From assembly GCA_022823665.1 (NCBI GenBank), contig JAJEHN010000004.1, positions 1-64,000 on the forward strand: DNA of 64,000 nt, read 5' to 3'. This stretch comes from Thermoanaerobaculia bacterium. GTDB lineage: Bacteria > Acidobacteriota > Thermoanaerobaculia > Multivoradales > Multivoraceae. The stretch's first letter is position 1, and every line of letters begins with the position of its first letter. The position numbers and the translations under genes are program-made. Below are positions 1 to 9,976 of this stretch, one piece after another. The notes beneath the pieces are model-generated. The model did not search any database. It saw only the letters and a program-made list of their open reading frames with translations, and was not told where the DNA came from.

Positions 1-31
1 CCAGTGCTCTAACCAATTGAGCTACACTCAC
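1..31 (-). tRNA. tRNA, 5' part only (cut by window start)
   Basis: The reverse strand shows a 7-nt acceptor arm beginning GTGAGTG at 31, then TA and a D-arm (GCTC, loop AATTGGTTA, GAGC), and runs off the window at the start of the anticodon stem. The anticodon is not visible, so the specificity is unknown. The G-start and D-arm resemble tRNA-His, which is only a guess. Confidence 0.8.
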
Positions 32-56
32 CAGAACACCTCTGCTCTCGAAACTC

Positions 57-133
<77 letters not shown>

Positions 134-227
134 GTCGAACCGTACCTTCAAGACCCCTCTCCGGGCAAGCGCCTTGTTTCGGTTCCGGCAGCCCGCCCTC
201 CGTGAACGGTCTCGACCCTTGCCCGCA

Positions 228-304
228 TGGTCGGGGCGAGCCGATTTGAACGGCCGACCCCCTGCTCCCAAGGCAGGTGCGCTACCTGGCTGCGCCACGC
301 CCCG
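228..304 (-). tRNA. tRNA-Pro (anticodon TGG)
   Basis: A complete minus-strand cloverleaf. Acceptor CGGGGCG pairs with CGCCCCG, the D-arm has the proline-type GCGCAGCC, the anticodon stem is CCTGC/GCAGG with loop CTTGGGA giving TGG, and the T-loop is GTTCAAATC. The discriminator is A with an encoded CCA at 228-230. Confidence 0.95.
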
Positions 305-400
305 TCACGAATCCTTGATTCTACCTCATGACGCGGCGATATCAAGCCCGCGGGCGGGCGCCGCCGGAAATCGAGGGGTCCGCGGCACGGGCGGACTGCC

Positions 401-1152
<752 letters not shown>

Positions 1153-1156
<4 letters not shown>

Positions 1157-2001
1157 GATGTCCCGACCTCCTCCCCTGCCCTCAGGGTTCCTCCGGTTTC
1201 CGACTCGTCCACGTCGATCCACTCGAGCGTTGCCGGCTCGCCGAGGATCCGCTCGGCCAGTCTGGCAAACCGCGGACCGGCGTCGGTGGCGAAGAGTCTC
1301 ACACTCGCCGATCCGGGACCAGCGCCGTCCGTCCATCCCCTGCCGCGAAGCTCCTGTTCCACCAGCGCGCCGGTCGACTCGGCCGAGTCGACCAAGGTGA
1401 CCTCCGGGCCGCAGAACCGCTCCAGCACGCCGCGCAGCATCGGGTAGTGGGTGCAGCCGAGCAGCAGCGTGTCGATCCCCTCGGCCAGCAGCGGTTCGAG
1501 ATACCGGGCCACGATGCGTCCGGTGATCTCGTCCTCCTCCCAGCCCTCCTCGACGAGCGGAACAAGCAGCGGGCAGGCCCGCTGACTGACGCGGAGCCGC
1601 GGGTCGAGGCGGCGGATCGCCTCTTCGTAGGCCCCCGACCGCACCGTCGATTCGGTGGCGATGACGCCGACATGCCGGCGCGCCGACGCCACCGCCGCCG
1701 AGGCGCCCGGCTCCAGCACGCCCCAGTGCGGCGCCCGCACGACGAGGTCGTCGAGCGCCATGGCCGAGGCCGTGTTGCAGGCCACGACCAGGGCGTCGAC
1801 GCCCCGGCGCTCCAGGAAGTCGACGTTCGCCTGGGAGTAACGGAGCACGGTCCGCCGCGACTTCGTGCCGTAGGGCAGGCGGGCGGTGTCGCCGAGGTAG
1901 AGAATGGAGGCGCCGGGCAGCCGGCGCCGAAGCGCGGCGACCACGGTCAGGCCGCCGACGCCCGAGTCGAAGACGCCGATCAGGGGCTGCGCTCCGCACA
2001 T
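1153..2001 (-). CDS. murI: glutamate racemase
   Basis: Interconverts L- and D-glutamate for peptidoglycan precursor synthesis in the cytoplasm. At 282 residues it is of normal length. The N-terminal FDSGVGGLTV motif is at residues 11-20. The two catalytic cysteines of the family are present: Cys75 in VACNTAS and Cys183 in GCTHYPML. It starts 3 nt after the GerMN gene stop and overlaps rph by 4 nt, so it is probably translationally coupled in a cell-wall operon. Confidence 0.97.
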
Positions 2002-2004
2002 CGC

Positions 2005-2637
2005 TCAGAGGTCCGCGGAAGGCTCAGCGTTCCGGTCGAGATCGGGCAGCAGCGGCCGGCTCGTGTCGACATGGCCGGCGAAGGTCAGGCGCTGCTCGCC
2101 GTTCCACATCAGCACGACGCGCTCGATGCCCAGGTTGCTCGCGGTCAGGCTGTTCACCAGGCTGTAGACGGCGAGCAGTTCCTCGCGCAAGCCCATCGCC
2201 GGCCGCTCGAAGCGCAGCGCGGCGCCGGTCCGCGCGACGGTCAGGTCGACGTAGGCGACGCCGTTGACCAGGTCGAACGCCTGCAAGCCGACCTCCGGGG
2301 GGAGGACGGGGAACATCTCCTCGTCCGGCAGCGGCGGGTCGTCGCCGGCGTGCGTCCGAGCGGTCGGACCGGGACCATCGATCAGCGCCTGGACGATCAC
2401 CGCCGCCGTCTCCTCGACGCTGCCGGCGGCCGGGATCGCACGCGGCTCGCAACGGAGCAGTCCGTCGGACGCCGGGAAGCAGAGGGTCGCGAAGAAGTCC
2501 TCACCCTCCGCGACGAGTTCCACCTCGCCGTCAAGCTCGCCGTCCACGTCGCCGTCGCCGCATGCCCCAAGCACCACGAGCAGCGCGGGCAACATGACGG
2601 CGGCGAGGGGCCAGAGGCTCGAACGCGGCCGGTTCAC
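2005..2637 (-). CDS. GerMN-domain lipoprotein
   Basis: Predicted envelope lipoprotein of 210 residues. A hydrophobic leader ends in the lipobox LGAC near residue 26, followed by an acidic spacer. The rest (roughly residues 45-190) matches the GerMN fold seen in GerM-like proteins, with VQALIDGP, LPPEV and VAYVDLTV stretches. GerMN proteins often sit beside N-acetylmuramoyl-L-alanine amidases, as here. The GTG start overlaps the amidase stop as GTGA. A role in envelope or peptidoglycan remodelling follows from this context; no catalytic residues can be named. Confidence 0.85.
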   Translation of the reverse strand: MNRPRSSLWPLAAVMLPALLVVLGACGDGDVDGELDGEVELVAEGEDFFATLCFPASDGLLRCEPRAIPAAGSVEETAAVIVQALIDGPGPTARTHAGDDPPLPDEEMFPVLPPEVGLQAFDLVNGVAYVDLTVARTGAALRFERPAMGLREELLAVYSLVNSLTASNLGIERVVLMWNGEQRLTFAGHVDTSRPLLPDLDRNAEPSADL

Positions 2638-4391
2638 GATCGCGCGCCCTCGGCCGCCGTCTCCACGGCGCCCGTCATGACGCCCCGGTAGAGCCGGATC
2701 GCCCGGCCGATCGCCTCGAACACCTCGCGGCCGCGCGGGCCGTCGAAGACCGGGGTCTTCTCGCCCTCACCGTCCTCGACCTCCTCGTACCCGAACTCGA
2801 TCAGGACCGCCGGCATCGACGCCCCGGTCAACACCCGCAGGGGCGCGCGCCGGAAGCCCCGGTTCGGCAGTCCGAGCGCGTCGCCGACTTGGGTCTGGAT
2901 CAGCCGGGCGAGCAGCGCGCTGCGCTCGAGCTGGCCGTCCTGCACCCGGTCCCACGGTTCGAGCGGCGGGATCACCACCGGAGGCTCTTCTTCCTCCGGT
3001 TCCGACTCCAGGTCGTCGAGTTCCTCGTCCTCGAGTGCCTCCGGCGCCATCCCTTCGTCCACGGCGGCCTCGAGAGCCGCGTCGGCCTCCGGGTCCACTT
3101 CCAAGTCGGCTTCCGACTCGTCCCCCTCCGGTTCGAGCGGCGCCGGAGGCGGATCGAGAACCCACGTCTGGAACGCGCTTCCCGGCAGGAGCGCCGCGTC
3201 GCCGCTCACGTGCAGCGACACGAAGAGGTCGGCCTCGTACTGGTTGGCCAGGGAAGTCCGGTTCTCGAGCGTGACCGTGCTGTCGCCGCTGCGGGTGAGC
3301 ACCACGCGCGCCCCCAGCTCGGATTCCAGGTGCGACCCGAGCGCCTCGGCGATCCCGAGTGCGAGGTTCTTTTCGCTCTGGCCGAACGGCGCCCGCACGC
3401 CGTTGTCCGTCCCGCCGTGACCCGGATCGAGGACGATCCGGAACTCCCGCCGTTCCTCCTCCGGCCGCGACGTCGCGCGCGGCTGAAGTCCCGGCCGGCC
3501 CCGCGTGATGTCGAGGACGAGCTGGACCCGCGGCGGACGGCCCAGGAGGTACGGCTCGGACGCCTCGGCGCGAGGCGCCAGACCGATGTCGACCGAACGC
3601 TCCCGCACTTCGATCCAGCGCACGAGGGGATCGTTCAGGCGCACCCGGCGGCGCGGCTCCATGACCTCGCTCAGCAGCCGCAGGCGCACCCCGGCGCGAT
3701 ACCGGTCGACCTGGAAGCGGGGCCGGCCGGAGAAGGTCACGACGAGCGTGGTGGCGCCGAGGTCGTGAACGCGGTCAACCTCCACGTCGAGACGGCGCTC
3801 GCCCGTCCTGTCGACGCGAAGCAGGCCCCGCCGCCGGTCGAAGTCGAAGCGGTAACCGAGCGTCTCCGGGTACGCCCGCGCCAGCGCGTCGACCGGCACG
3901 AACAGCTTGCGCGGCTCGACTGGCTCAGGGGGCAGCTCGGGCTCGTCCTCTTCCCCATCGTCCTCCGGCTCCGCCGCTTCACCGTCGTCGTCCTCCTCTT
4001 CGTCGGGGTACACCGGTTCCGGTTCGATCCAGGGCCTGATCGACAGGTTCTGGACCTCGCCGTCGACCGTGACCGTCCGGCTCAGGGGTCCGAGCACGAC
4101 CTCCCGCCCCGCTACGCGAACCGTGTGCGCCTCGCCGAGCGGACCGATTTCGAGGTCCCCTCCCAGCGCCTCGACGACGGGACCCAGCGCGACGAGCGGC
4201 CCGGAGGAAGAGCGGGCCCAGGGAAGTGGCTCGGAGTCACGGCCGACGACGATCGTCCCCGCCTCGTGGGAGAGAATGACCGTCTCCGGCTCGTCGTCCC
4301 TCTGCGCCGACGCCGGCGCGAGCAGCGAGAGCCCCAGGGCCGCTGCCAGCAGTCCGGAGGCACACCAGGGGATGCCGCGTCGGAGAGACAC
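2634..4391 (-). CDS. N-acetylmuramoyl-L-alanine amidase (Amidase_3) with acidic inserts
   Basis: Exported zinc amidase that cleaves the MurNAc-L-Ala bond of peptidoglycan. It has a signal peptide, an AMIN-like beta region (about residues 165-285), then the Amidase_3 domain. Zinc-ligand motifs are visible: VLDPGHGGTDNG near residue 325, SEKNLALG, and FVSLHVSG; the catalytic Glu is in VLIEFGYEE. Two stretches are unusual: an Asp/Glu/Pro-rich linker at about residues 125-160, and a second strongly acidic block at about residues 418-471 inside the catalytic domain. GTG start at 4391. First gene of the amidase-gerM-murI-rph operon. Confidence 0.93.
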   Translation of the reverse strand: MSLRRGIPWCASGLLAAALGLSLLAPASAQRDDEPETVILSHEAGTIVVGRDSEPLPWARSSSGPLVALGPVVEALGGDLEIGPLGEAHTVRVAGREVVLGPLSRTVTVDGEVQNLSIRPWIEPEPVYPDEEEDDDGEAAEPEDDGEEDEPELPPEPVEPRKLFVPVDALARAYPETLGYRFDFDRRRGLLRVDRTGERRLDVEVDRVHDLGATTLVVTFSGRPRFQVDRYRAGVRLRLLSEVMEPRRRVRLNDPLVRWIEVRERSVDIGLAPRAEASEPYLLGRPPRVQLVLDITRGRPGLQPRATSRPEEERREFRIVLDPGHGGTDNGVRAPFGQSEKNLALGIAEALGSHLESELGARVVLTRSGDSTVTLENRTSLANQYEADLFVSLHVSGDAALLPGSAFQTWVLDPPPAPLEPEGDESEADLEVDPEADAALEAAVDEGMAPEALEDEELDDLESEPEEEEPPVVIPPLEPWDRVQDGQLERSALLARLIQTQVGDALGLPNRGFRRAPLRVLTGASMPAVLIEFGYEEVEDGEGEKTPVFDGPRGREVFEAIGRAIRLYRGVMTGAVETAAEGARS

Positions 4392-4460
4392 TACGGCAAC
4401 CTAACACCACCGCGGCAAGGCCTGATTCCGGGCCCGCCGGGGCAAACCAGGTACACGCGC

Positions 4461-4536
4461 TGGTAGCCCGTACGGGATTCGAACCCGTGTTACTGGCGTG
4501 AGAGGCCAGCGTCCTAGACCCCTAGACGAACGGGCC
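4461..4536 (-). tRNA. tRNA-Glu (anticodon CTC)
   Basis: Minus-strand cloverleaf with acceptor GGCCCGT and ACGGGCT (a G-U first pair), D-arm GTCTAGGGGTCTAGGAC, anticodon stem CTGGC/GCCAG with loop CTCTCAC giving CTC, T-arm GGGTTCGAATCCC, discriminator A and encoded CCA at 4461-4463. Confidence 0.95.
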
Positions 4537-4605
4537 ACGCGTGCGCGGGGCCGCGCAATTTAGCACAGCGTGCCCGCGGTCAGGGCGCCCGGCCAGACGT
4601 GGACG

Positions 4606-6135
4606 TTACTCCGCGAGCCGCCACCTCGGCGGCGCCACGAAACCGTCACGGCCTTCCCAGAAGATCGGCACATGCTCCTCCGGCTGCAGCGCCCGGAAGG
4701 CAAGCGCCTTCTCGGTCAGACGCTCGGCGATCTCCGGGTGCTCGGCCGACAGGTCGTTCTGCTCGCCGGGATCGTCTCCGAGGTGGAAGAGCATGGTCTG
4801 CGATTCGGCGAGCGCCGCGCGGTCGAGCGGCTCGGGGCCGATGACGATCAGCTTCCAGTCCCCTTCCATCGCCATGAGCTGCTCGCGCTCGTTGCTCAAC
4901 TGGGCGCACCAGGAGTAGAAGTCGCGGTCGCCGGCGACTTCGCCGCCCCGAAGCGCCGGCAGGGCATCGCGGCCGTCCAGTTCGAGATCGGGACGGTCGG
5001 AGGCGGCCGCGGCTTCCATCAGCGTCGGCATGACGTCGAGATAGTTGAGCGGCGCGTCGATCGAGCCGCCGCCGCTCACCCCGCCGGCAGGCCAGCGCGC
5101 CGCCGCCGCGACGCGGATGCCGCCTTCGAAGACGTTGCCCTTGGAGCCGCGGAACGGCCGGTTGTCGCCGATGCCCGTGTCGCCGCCGTTGTCCGAGAAA
5201 AACCACACGAGGGTGTCGTCCGCCACGCCGGCCTCGTCGAGGGCATCGAGGATGCGGCCGATGCCGGCGTCCATCGCGTGCACCATCGCGCCAGTGATCC
5301 GGCGGTTGCGGAGCCGGCCTTCCACGTCCTCGAGGCGCGCCCGGCTCATCGCATGACCGCCGAACCACTCGTACTCCTCGGGCGGCACGCCCAGGCCGAC
5401 GACCGCCTCGATCGGCACCGGCTCGAGGTCCGCATACTGCGGCAGATCCTCTTCCTTCGCCTGGAAGGGTGAGTGGGGCGCGTTGTAGGGCACGAACAGG
5501 AAGAAGGGCGCGTCGCCGCCGGCGTGCTCGCGGACGAAGCGCACCGCGTGCTCGGAGATCAGATCCGTGCTGTAGCCCGGCTCGTCGACCGACTCCTCGT
5601 CGTGGAACCAGTCGACTTCGCCGTACCGCTCGTGCGTGAAGTAGTCGAAGCCCCAGCCGAGGTGGCCGACGAAGCGCGTGAAGCCGCGCTCGAGGGGGTG
5701 GTACTCCCTGCGCGACAGACCCAGATGCCACTTGCCGACGAGGCCACGCTGCTCGTAGCCCGCCTCGGCGAGCACCTGCGGCACGATCGTCGCTTCGGGA
5801 TCGAGACCATAGTCGTGGTACCCCATGACGACGCCGCGCATCATCCCGTACCGGATCGGATGCCGGCCGGTCATCAGGCCGGCGCGGGTCGGCGAGCAGA
5901 TCGGCGCCACGTAGAAGCGGTCGAGCCTGACGCCCTCCGCGGCGATGCGGTCGATGTGGGGGGTGGCGATGTCGCCGCCGTTGAAGCTGACGTCGCGCCA
6001 GCCGAGGTCGTCGGCGACGATGAGCACGACGTTGGGCGGTCGCTGCGCTCCCGGTTCCCCGGCCTCCTCGGCCGGCGCACAGCCGAGCAGGACGATAACC
6101 GTCGCGAGCAGGATCCCGTGTTCCGTCCTCATCAC
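4606..6135 (-). CDS. type I sulfatase, lipoprotein
   Basis: Sulfate-ester hydrolase of the arylsulfatase family, 509 residues. The leader ends in a lipobox (LLGC, Cys19), so it should be membrane-anchored outside the cytoplasm. The metal site begins with VADDLGW (Asp42, Asp43). The formylglycine motif ICSPTRAGLMTGR has Cys80 as the residue to be converted to formylglycine, which needs a maturase not found in this window. KWHLG and FFSDNGG motifs are also present. Substrate unknown. The start may be the GTG at 6135 or the ATG 3 nt later. Confidence 0.93.
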   Translation of the reverse strand: MMRTEHGILLATVIVLLGCAPAEEAGEPGAQRPPNVVLIVADDLGWRDVSFNGGDIATPHIDRIAAEGVRLDRFYVAPICSPTRAGLMTGRHPIRYGMMRGVVMGYHDYGLDPEATIVPQVLAEAGYEQRGLVGKWHLGLSRREYHPLERGFTRFVGHLGWGFDYFTHERYGEVDWFHDEESVDEPGYSTDLISEHAVRFVREHAGGDAPFFLFVPYNAPHSPFQAKEEDLPQYADLEPVPIEAVVGLGVPPEEYEWFGGHAMSRARLEDVEGRLRNRRITGAMVHAMDAGIGRILDALDEAGVADDTLVWFFSDNGGDTGIGDNRPFRGSKGNVFEGGIRVAAAARWPAGGVSGGGSIDAPLNYLDVMPTLMEAAAASDRPDLELDGRDALPALRGGEVAGDRDFYSWCAQLSNEREQLMAMEGDWKLIVIGPEPLDRAALAESQTMLFHLGDDPGEQNDLSAEHPEIAERLTEKALAFRALQPEEHVPIFWEGRDGFVAPPRWRLAE

Positions 6136-6221
6136 CTTAGCCCGTTCCCTCCTGCTTTCCCTTGCGAAAAAGCACCCACGCTACAAGAATGCAGGCCCCC
6201 CTTCCACAAGGAGAGCCAACG

Positions 6222-7214
6222 ATGAGCACCGCCTCCCTCGCTTACCTCGGTGTCCGCTCGGACAAGCTGGAAGACTGGAACGACTTCGCCTGCAACCTGC
6301 TCGGCATGCAGCAGGTCGACCGCGGGGGCAAGTCCCTCTCCTACCGGATGGACGACTTCGAGCAGCGCCTGCTGGTCTCCGGCGAACCGGGCGACACGCT
6401 CTCCTTCATGGGCTGGGAGGTTGCCGGCGAGGACGATCTCGAAAGCTCCGCCACGAAGCTGGACGCGGCCGGCGTCGAGGTGGAGTGGGGAAACTCGGAA
6501 CTCGCCGACCGGCGCTTCGTCGAGCGGCTTATCGTCTGTCACGATCCCGACGGCAATCGCGTCGAGCTGGCCTGGAAGCCGATGCGCACGAGCGAACCGT
6601 TCGTGCCGGGCAGGACGATCTCGGGCTTCAAGACTGGTCCGCTCGGCATGGGGCATGCGGTCCTGCACGTCACCGACATCGAGAAGCAACTGGCCTTCTA
6701 CCGCGACCTCCTGGGCTTCGAACTCACCGACTTCGGCAACATGCCGCTCGTCCCCATCCACTTCCTGCACGTCAACGGCCGCCACCACAGCCTGGCCATG
6801 ATCGCCTCCGGGCAGAAGGGCTTCCACCACTTCATGGTCGAGTTCCAGTCCCTCGACGACGTCGGACAAGGCTACGACCTGGCCGGGGCGGCGGAAGACC
6901 GGGTGGGCTTCACCCTCGGCCGGCACACCAACGACTTCATGACCTCCTTCTACGCCCGGACGCCCTCCGGCTTCTTCGTCGAGAACGGCTGGGGCGGCCG
7001 GATCATCGACCCGGAGACCTGGCAGCCCGTCGAGCTGTTCGACGGTCCGAGCCTCTGGGGCCACGACTGGGTCGACCTGCCGGACGACGCCAGGACGATG
7101 GCGCGCAACTTCCGGATCGATCTCGCCTCGCGCGGCGTCCAGTCTCCGCCCTTCATCGATTGCCCGTGGCTGTTCGAACAGGTGGCGAAGACGTCGCCCG
7201 CCGGCGGCGAGTAG
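6222..7214 (+). CDS. type I extradiol ring-cleavage dioxygenase (VOC, BphC-like)
   Basis: Two-domain vicinal-oxygen-chelate protein of 330 residues that should cleave a catechol-type ring next to the hydroxyls. The iron-binding triad of the BphC family is visible in the C-terminal domain: His145 (GHAVLH), His202/203 (FHHFMVEF) and Glu254 (GFFVENGWGG), with His189/190 (GRHHSLA) at the usual second-sphere position. The start is the ATG at 6222 because AAGGAGA lies 7 nt upstream and the domain begins immediately. It converges on the DUF2783-hydroxylase-HmgA operon, which suggests a shared aromatic pathway. Confidence 0.9.
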   Translation: MSTASLAYLGVRSDKLEDWNDFACNLLGMQQVDRGGKSLSYRMDDFEQRLLVSGEPGDTLSFMGWEVAGEDDLESSATKLDAAGVEVEWGNSELADRRFVERLIVCHDPDGNRVELAWKPMRTSEPFVPGRTISGFKTGPLGMGHAVLHVTDIEKQLAFYRDLLGFELTDFGNMPLVPIHFLHVNGRHHSLAMIASGQKGFHHFMVEFQSLDDVGQGYDLAGAAEDRVGFTLGRHTNDFMTSFYARTPSGFFVENGWGGRIIDPETWQPVELFDGPSLWGHDWVDLPDDARTMARNFRIDLASRGVQSPPFIDCPWLFEQVAKTSPAGGE

Positions 7215-7226
7215 CGCCAGTCGAAG

Positions 7227-7424
7227 CTAGCGGTCCGTGCGCGCCGCGGCCTGCATCGCCTCGCGTAGCACTTCGCGATCGCCGATGTGGTTGGCGAGCA
7301 GCAGGATGAGGCGGGCGTTGAGCGCCTCGCTCTCTTCCTTCGATCGGCCCTGATGCAGCTCCAGGAGCTCCTGGTAGAAGCCGTCGCCGCCGGGGATGTT
7401 GGGTTCGGTCCGGAGTCGGGTCAT
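7227..7424 (-). CDS. DUF2783 small protein
   Basis: A 65-residue protein resembling the DUF2783 family: GDGFYQEL, then LNARLILLLANHIGD, then LREAMQAA, predicted helical. The family is typically encoded next to FAD-dependent aromatic hydroxylases, as here; its ATG overlaps the hydroxylase stop as ATGA. A role as an accessory or stabilising partner of that hydroxylase is an inference from this fixed pairing. Confidence 0.8.
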   Translation of the reverse strand: MTRLRTEPNIPGGDGFYQELLELHQGRSKEESEALNARLILLLANHIGDREVLREAMQAAARTDR

Positions 7425-9022
7425 GAGGCATCGGTCTCCTGACCGCTCGCCCGCCGGAAGGCGGCGGCGATCCGATCGGGGTCGTAGCCGGTGAAGCGCG
7501 CGGCGACGTGCTGGTCGGGGCGCAGAAGATAGAGAGCGCCGGGAGCTTCGCCCAGGTACCGCTCGTCGAGCAACGGGTGCTGTCCGGCAGGCAGGCTGAT
7601 GACTTCCAGGCCCGGTTCCTCCCCCGGAACGTCGATGCCCAGGGCCAGCAGCTGGAAGCGGTCGCCCAACCGCCCCAGCAGCCAGCCGTCGTCGATCGGC
7701 GCGTCGACGGCGGGCGAGCCCGGCCGGGTCCGCGCCGGAAGATCACTCCTGTCCGCGCTATGGAGCGGCGAGTCGACGTACACATGGGGCAGCGACAACC
7801 GTCCCGAGTTCACCAGGGGCCGCGCCATGGGCTGCGTCTCCGCGAGATCCAGCACGGCATCCCGGAACAGCCGGCTCGCGTCGGACTTCGGAGTGATGAA
7901 GTCGGTCGAGCGCGTCGAGTTCAGGATGTTCTCGTCGGCAGCCGGAACGCGCTCGGCGTCGTAGCTGTCGAGGAGCGAATCCGGCGAGCGGCCGCGCAGC
8001 ACGCGTTCGAGCTTCCACACCAGGTTGTCGACGTCCTGGAGGCCGCTGTTGGCTCCTCGCGCGCCGAACGGCGAGACCTGGTGGGCCGCATCGCCGGCGA
8101 AGAGCACCCGGCCGTGGCGAAAGCGCTCGATCCGCGCGCACTGAAAGGTGTAGACCGAGATCCACTCCAGCTCGAACTCGACGTCTTCGCCGAGCATCTG
8201 GCGCAGCCGCGGAACGACCTTCTCGGGGCGCTGCTCCTCCTCCCTGTCGATTCCCGGCCCGAGCTGCAGGTCGATCCGCCAGACTCCCTCCGGCTGCCTG
8301 TGGAGCAGCGCCGACTGACCCCGATTGAACGGCGGATCGAACCAGAACCAGCGCTCGGTCGGGAAGTCGGCCTTCATCGTCACGTCGGCGATGAGGAAGT
8401 TGTCCTCGAAGACGCGGCCGGCGAAGTCGAGTCCGAGTTCGCGGCGTACCGTCGAGCCGGCGCCGTCGCAGGCCACGAGCCACTCGGCCTCGAGCCGGTA
8501 CGGACCGTCCCGGGTCTCGACGGTCAGGAGCACGCTGCCCGCGCCGGGCTCGACCCTCGTCACCCGGCTGCCGCCCCGGAGCTCGACGGGCCGGCCGTCC
8601 GACCGAAGATCACGGAGGCGGCTCACCAGGAGCTCCTCGAGCCGGTACTGCTGCAGGTTGATGAAGGCCGGCCGCCGGTGACCCTCCTCCGCCAGGAGAT
8701 CGAAGTCGTAGATGCGCCGGTCGCGGAAGAAGACCTTGCCGCGGCTCCAGGTCACGCCGTGGTCGACGATCCCGTCGCCGCAGCCGAGGCGGTCGAAGAT
8801 CTCCAGCGCCCTCTTCGCGAAGCAGATGGCGCGCGAGCCGTGGCTGACCCGGTCGTTGTCGTCGAGCAGGACCACGGGGATGTCGCGGCGCGCCAGGTCG
8901 ATGGCCGCCGCCAGGCCGACAGGCCCCGCTCCGACCACGACCACCGGGTGGCGCGCCGGCGTAGAGGCGTCCTGGTCGGGGCTCCGCTCGTACGGATAGA
9001 GCGGAGTCTCGAAGACCCTCAA
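7421..9022 (-). CDS. FAD-dependent aromatic hydroxylase (UbiH/MhpA-type)
   Basis: Flavoprotein monooxygenase of about 533 residues expected to hydroxylate an aromatic ring with NAD(P)H and O2. It has the dinucleotide-binding VVVVGAGPVGLAAA near residue 25, the middle CDGAGSTVRRELGL motif, and the FAD-ribityl motif LFAGDAAHQVSPFGARGAN. The C-terminal part is thioredoxin-like, as in phenol/MHP hydroxylases. No ATG precedes the Rossmann motif; the TTG at 9022, overlapping the upstream stop as TTGA, is the best start. Given HmgA in the same operon, a hydroxyphenylacetate-type substrate is plausible but unproven. Confidence 0.87.
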   Translation of the reverse strand: MRVFETPLYPYERSPDQDASTPARHPVVVVGAGPVGLAAAIDLARRDIPVVLLDDNDRVSHGSRAICFAKRALEIFDRLGCGDGIVDHGVTWSRGKVFFRDRRIYDFDLLAEEGHRRPAFINLQQYRLEELLVSRLRDLRSDGRPVELRGGSRVTRVEPGAGSVLLTVETRDGPYRLEAEWLVACDGAGSTVRRELGLDFAGRVFEDNFLIADVTMKADFPTERWFWFDPPFNRGQSALLHRQPEGVWRIDLQLGPGIDREEEQRPEKVVPRLRQMLGEDVEFELEWISVYTFQCARIERFRHGRVLFAGDAAHQVSPFGARGANSGLQDVDNLVWKLERVLRGRSPDSLLDSYDAERVPAADENILNSTRSTDFITPKSDASRLFRDAVLDLAETQPMARPLVNSGRLSLPHVYVDSPLHSADRSDLPARTRPGSPAVDAPIDDGWLLGRLGDRFQLLALGIDVPGEEPGLEVISLPAGQHPLLDERYLGEAPGALYLLRPDQHVAARFTGYDPDRIAAAFRRASGQETDAS

Positions 9023-9972
9023 TCCTGCAGCGCCGCCCACATCTCGAGGTCGCGCTGCGCGGTCCAGATGCGCGGCGTGTCGATCCCCCGCGCCTCGTCG
9101 TACGCCCGCGCGACGTTGAAGGGCAGGCAGTGCTCGTAGATGGCGTAGTCGGAGAACTTCGGATCGCACACGGCCCGGGTGGCTTCGAAGGCCTCCTTCA
9201 GCGTGCCGCCCCGAGCGGCGACGCGCGCCGTCGGCTCGTAGGTCGAATCGACGAAGTCGCGCGTGCTCTCGATGGCCTCGGCGACCATCTCCTCTCCGAC
9301 CAGCGCGTCGCCCCGGCCCGGCGCGATCGCACTCGGCCGGAAGGAGGCGATCCGGTCGAGCGTCCCGCCCCAGTCGAGGAAGTGGCCGTCGCCGCAGTAG
9401 CAGGCCGAGCGGTACTCGACGATGTCGCCGGTGAAGAGCACCTGTTCGTCCGGCACCCGGATGACGGCGTCGCCGGCGGTGTGGGCGCGGCCCACCTGCA
9501 GGATGTCGACCCGGCGGTTGCCGAGGTAGACCGTCATGCGGCCCGAGAAGGTCGTGGTCGGCCAGGTCAGGCCCGGGATCGACTCGTGGCCCTCGAACAG
9601 CCGCGGCATGCGCTGGAATTCGCTGTCCCAGTCCTCCTGGCCGCGCTCGGCGACCATCGAGCGGGCGACGTCCGACATGATGACCTGCCGCGCGTCGAAG
9701 GCCGACGCCCCGAGCACCCGCACCGCGTGGTAGTGAGTGAGGACCAGGTGCGTGATCGGCTTGTCGGTCACCGAGCGCACCTTCTCGATCACCTTGTTCG
9801 CGAGCAGCGGCGTCGCCTGCGCCTCGACCACCATGACGCAGTCGTCGCCGATGATCACTCCGGAGTTGGGGTCGCCTTCCGCCGTGAAGGCCCACAGCCC
9901 CTCGCCGACCTCGGTGAAGCTGATCTGCTTCTCGGCGAGGTCCCCCGCCGATGCGAATGCCCTTGCCGTCAT
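9019..9972 (-). CDS. metallo-beta-lactamase-fold protein with altered metal motif
   Basis: A 317-residue protein of the MBL fold (VIIGDDCVMVVEAQATP, THLVLTHYHAVRVLGAS, GRAHTAGDAVIRVP, VLFTGDIVEY). The usual HxHxDH motif reads HYHAVR, so the Asp and third His of the first metal site are replaced by Val and Arg, while the later His and Asp positions remain. It may bind a single metal or no longer be a hydrolase; alternatively this is a subfamily trait. It lies 4 nt after hmgA and overlaps the hydroxylase start, so it belongs to the same operon. Confidence 0.85.
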   Translation of the reverse strand: MTARAFASAGDLAEKQISFTEVGEGLWAFTAEGDPNSGVIIGDDCVMVVEAQATPLLANKVIEKVRSVTDKPITHLVLTHYHAVRVLGASAFDARQVIMSDVARSMVAERGQEDWDSEFQRMPRLFEGHESIPGLTWPTTTFSGRMTVYLGNRRVDILQVGRAHTAGDAVIRVPDEQVLFTGDIVEYRSACYCGDGHFLDWGGTLDRIASFRPSAIAPGRGDALVGEEMVAEAIESTRDFVDSTYEPTARVAARGGTLKEAFEATRAVCDPKFSDYAIYEHCLPFNVARAYDEARGIDTPRIWTAQRDLEMWAALQD

Positions 9973-9976
9973 CCCG

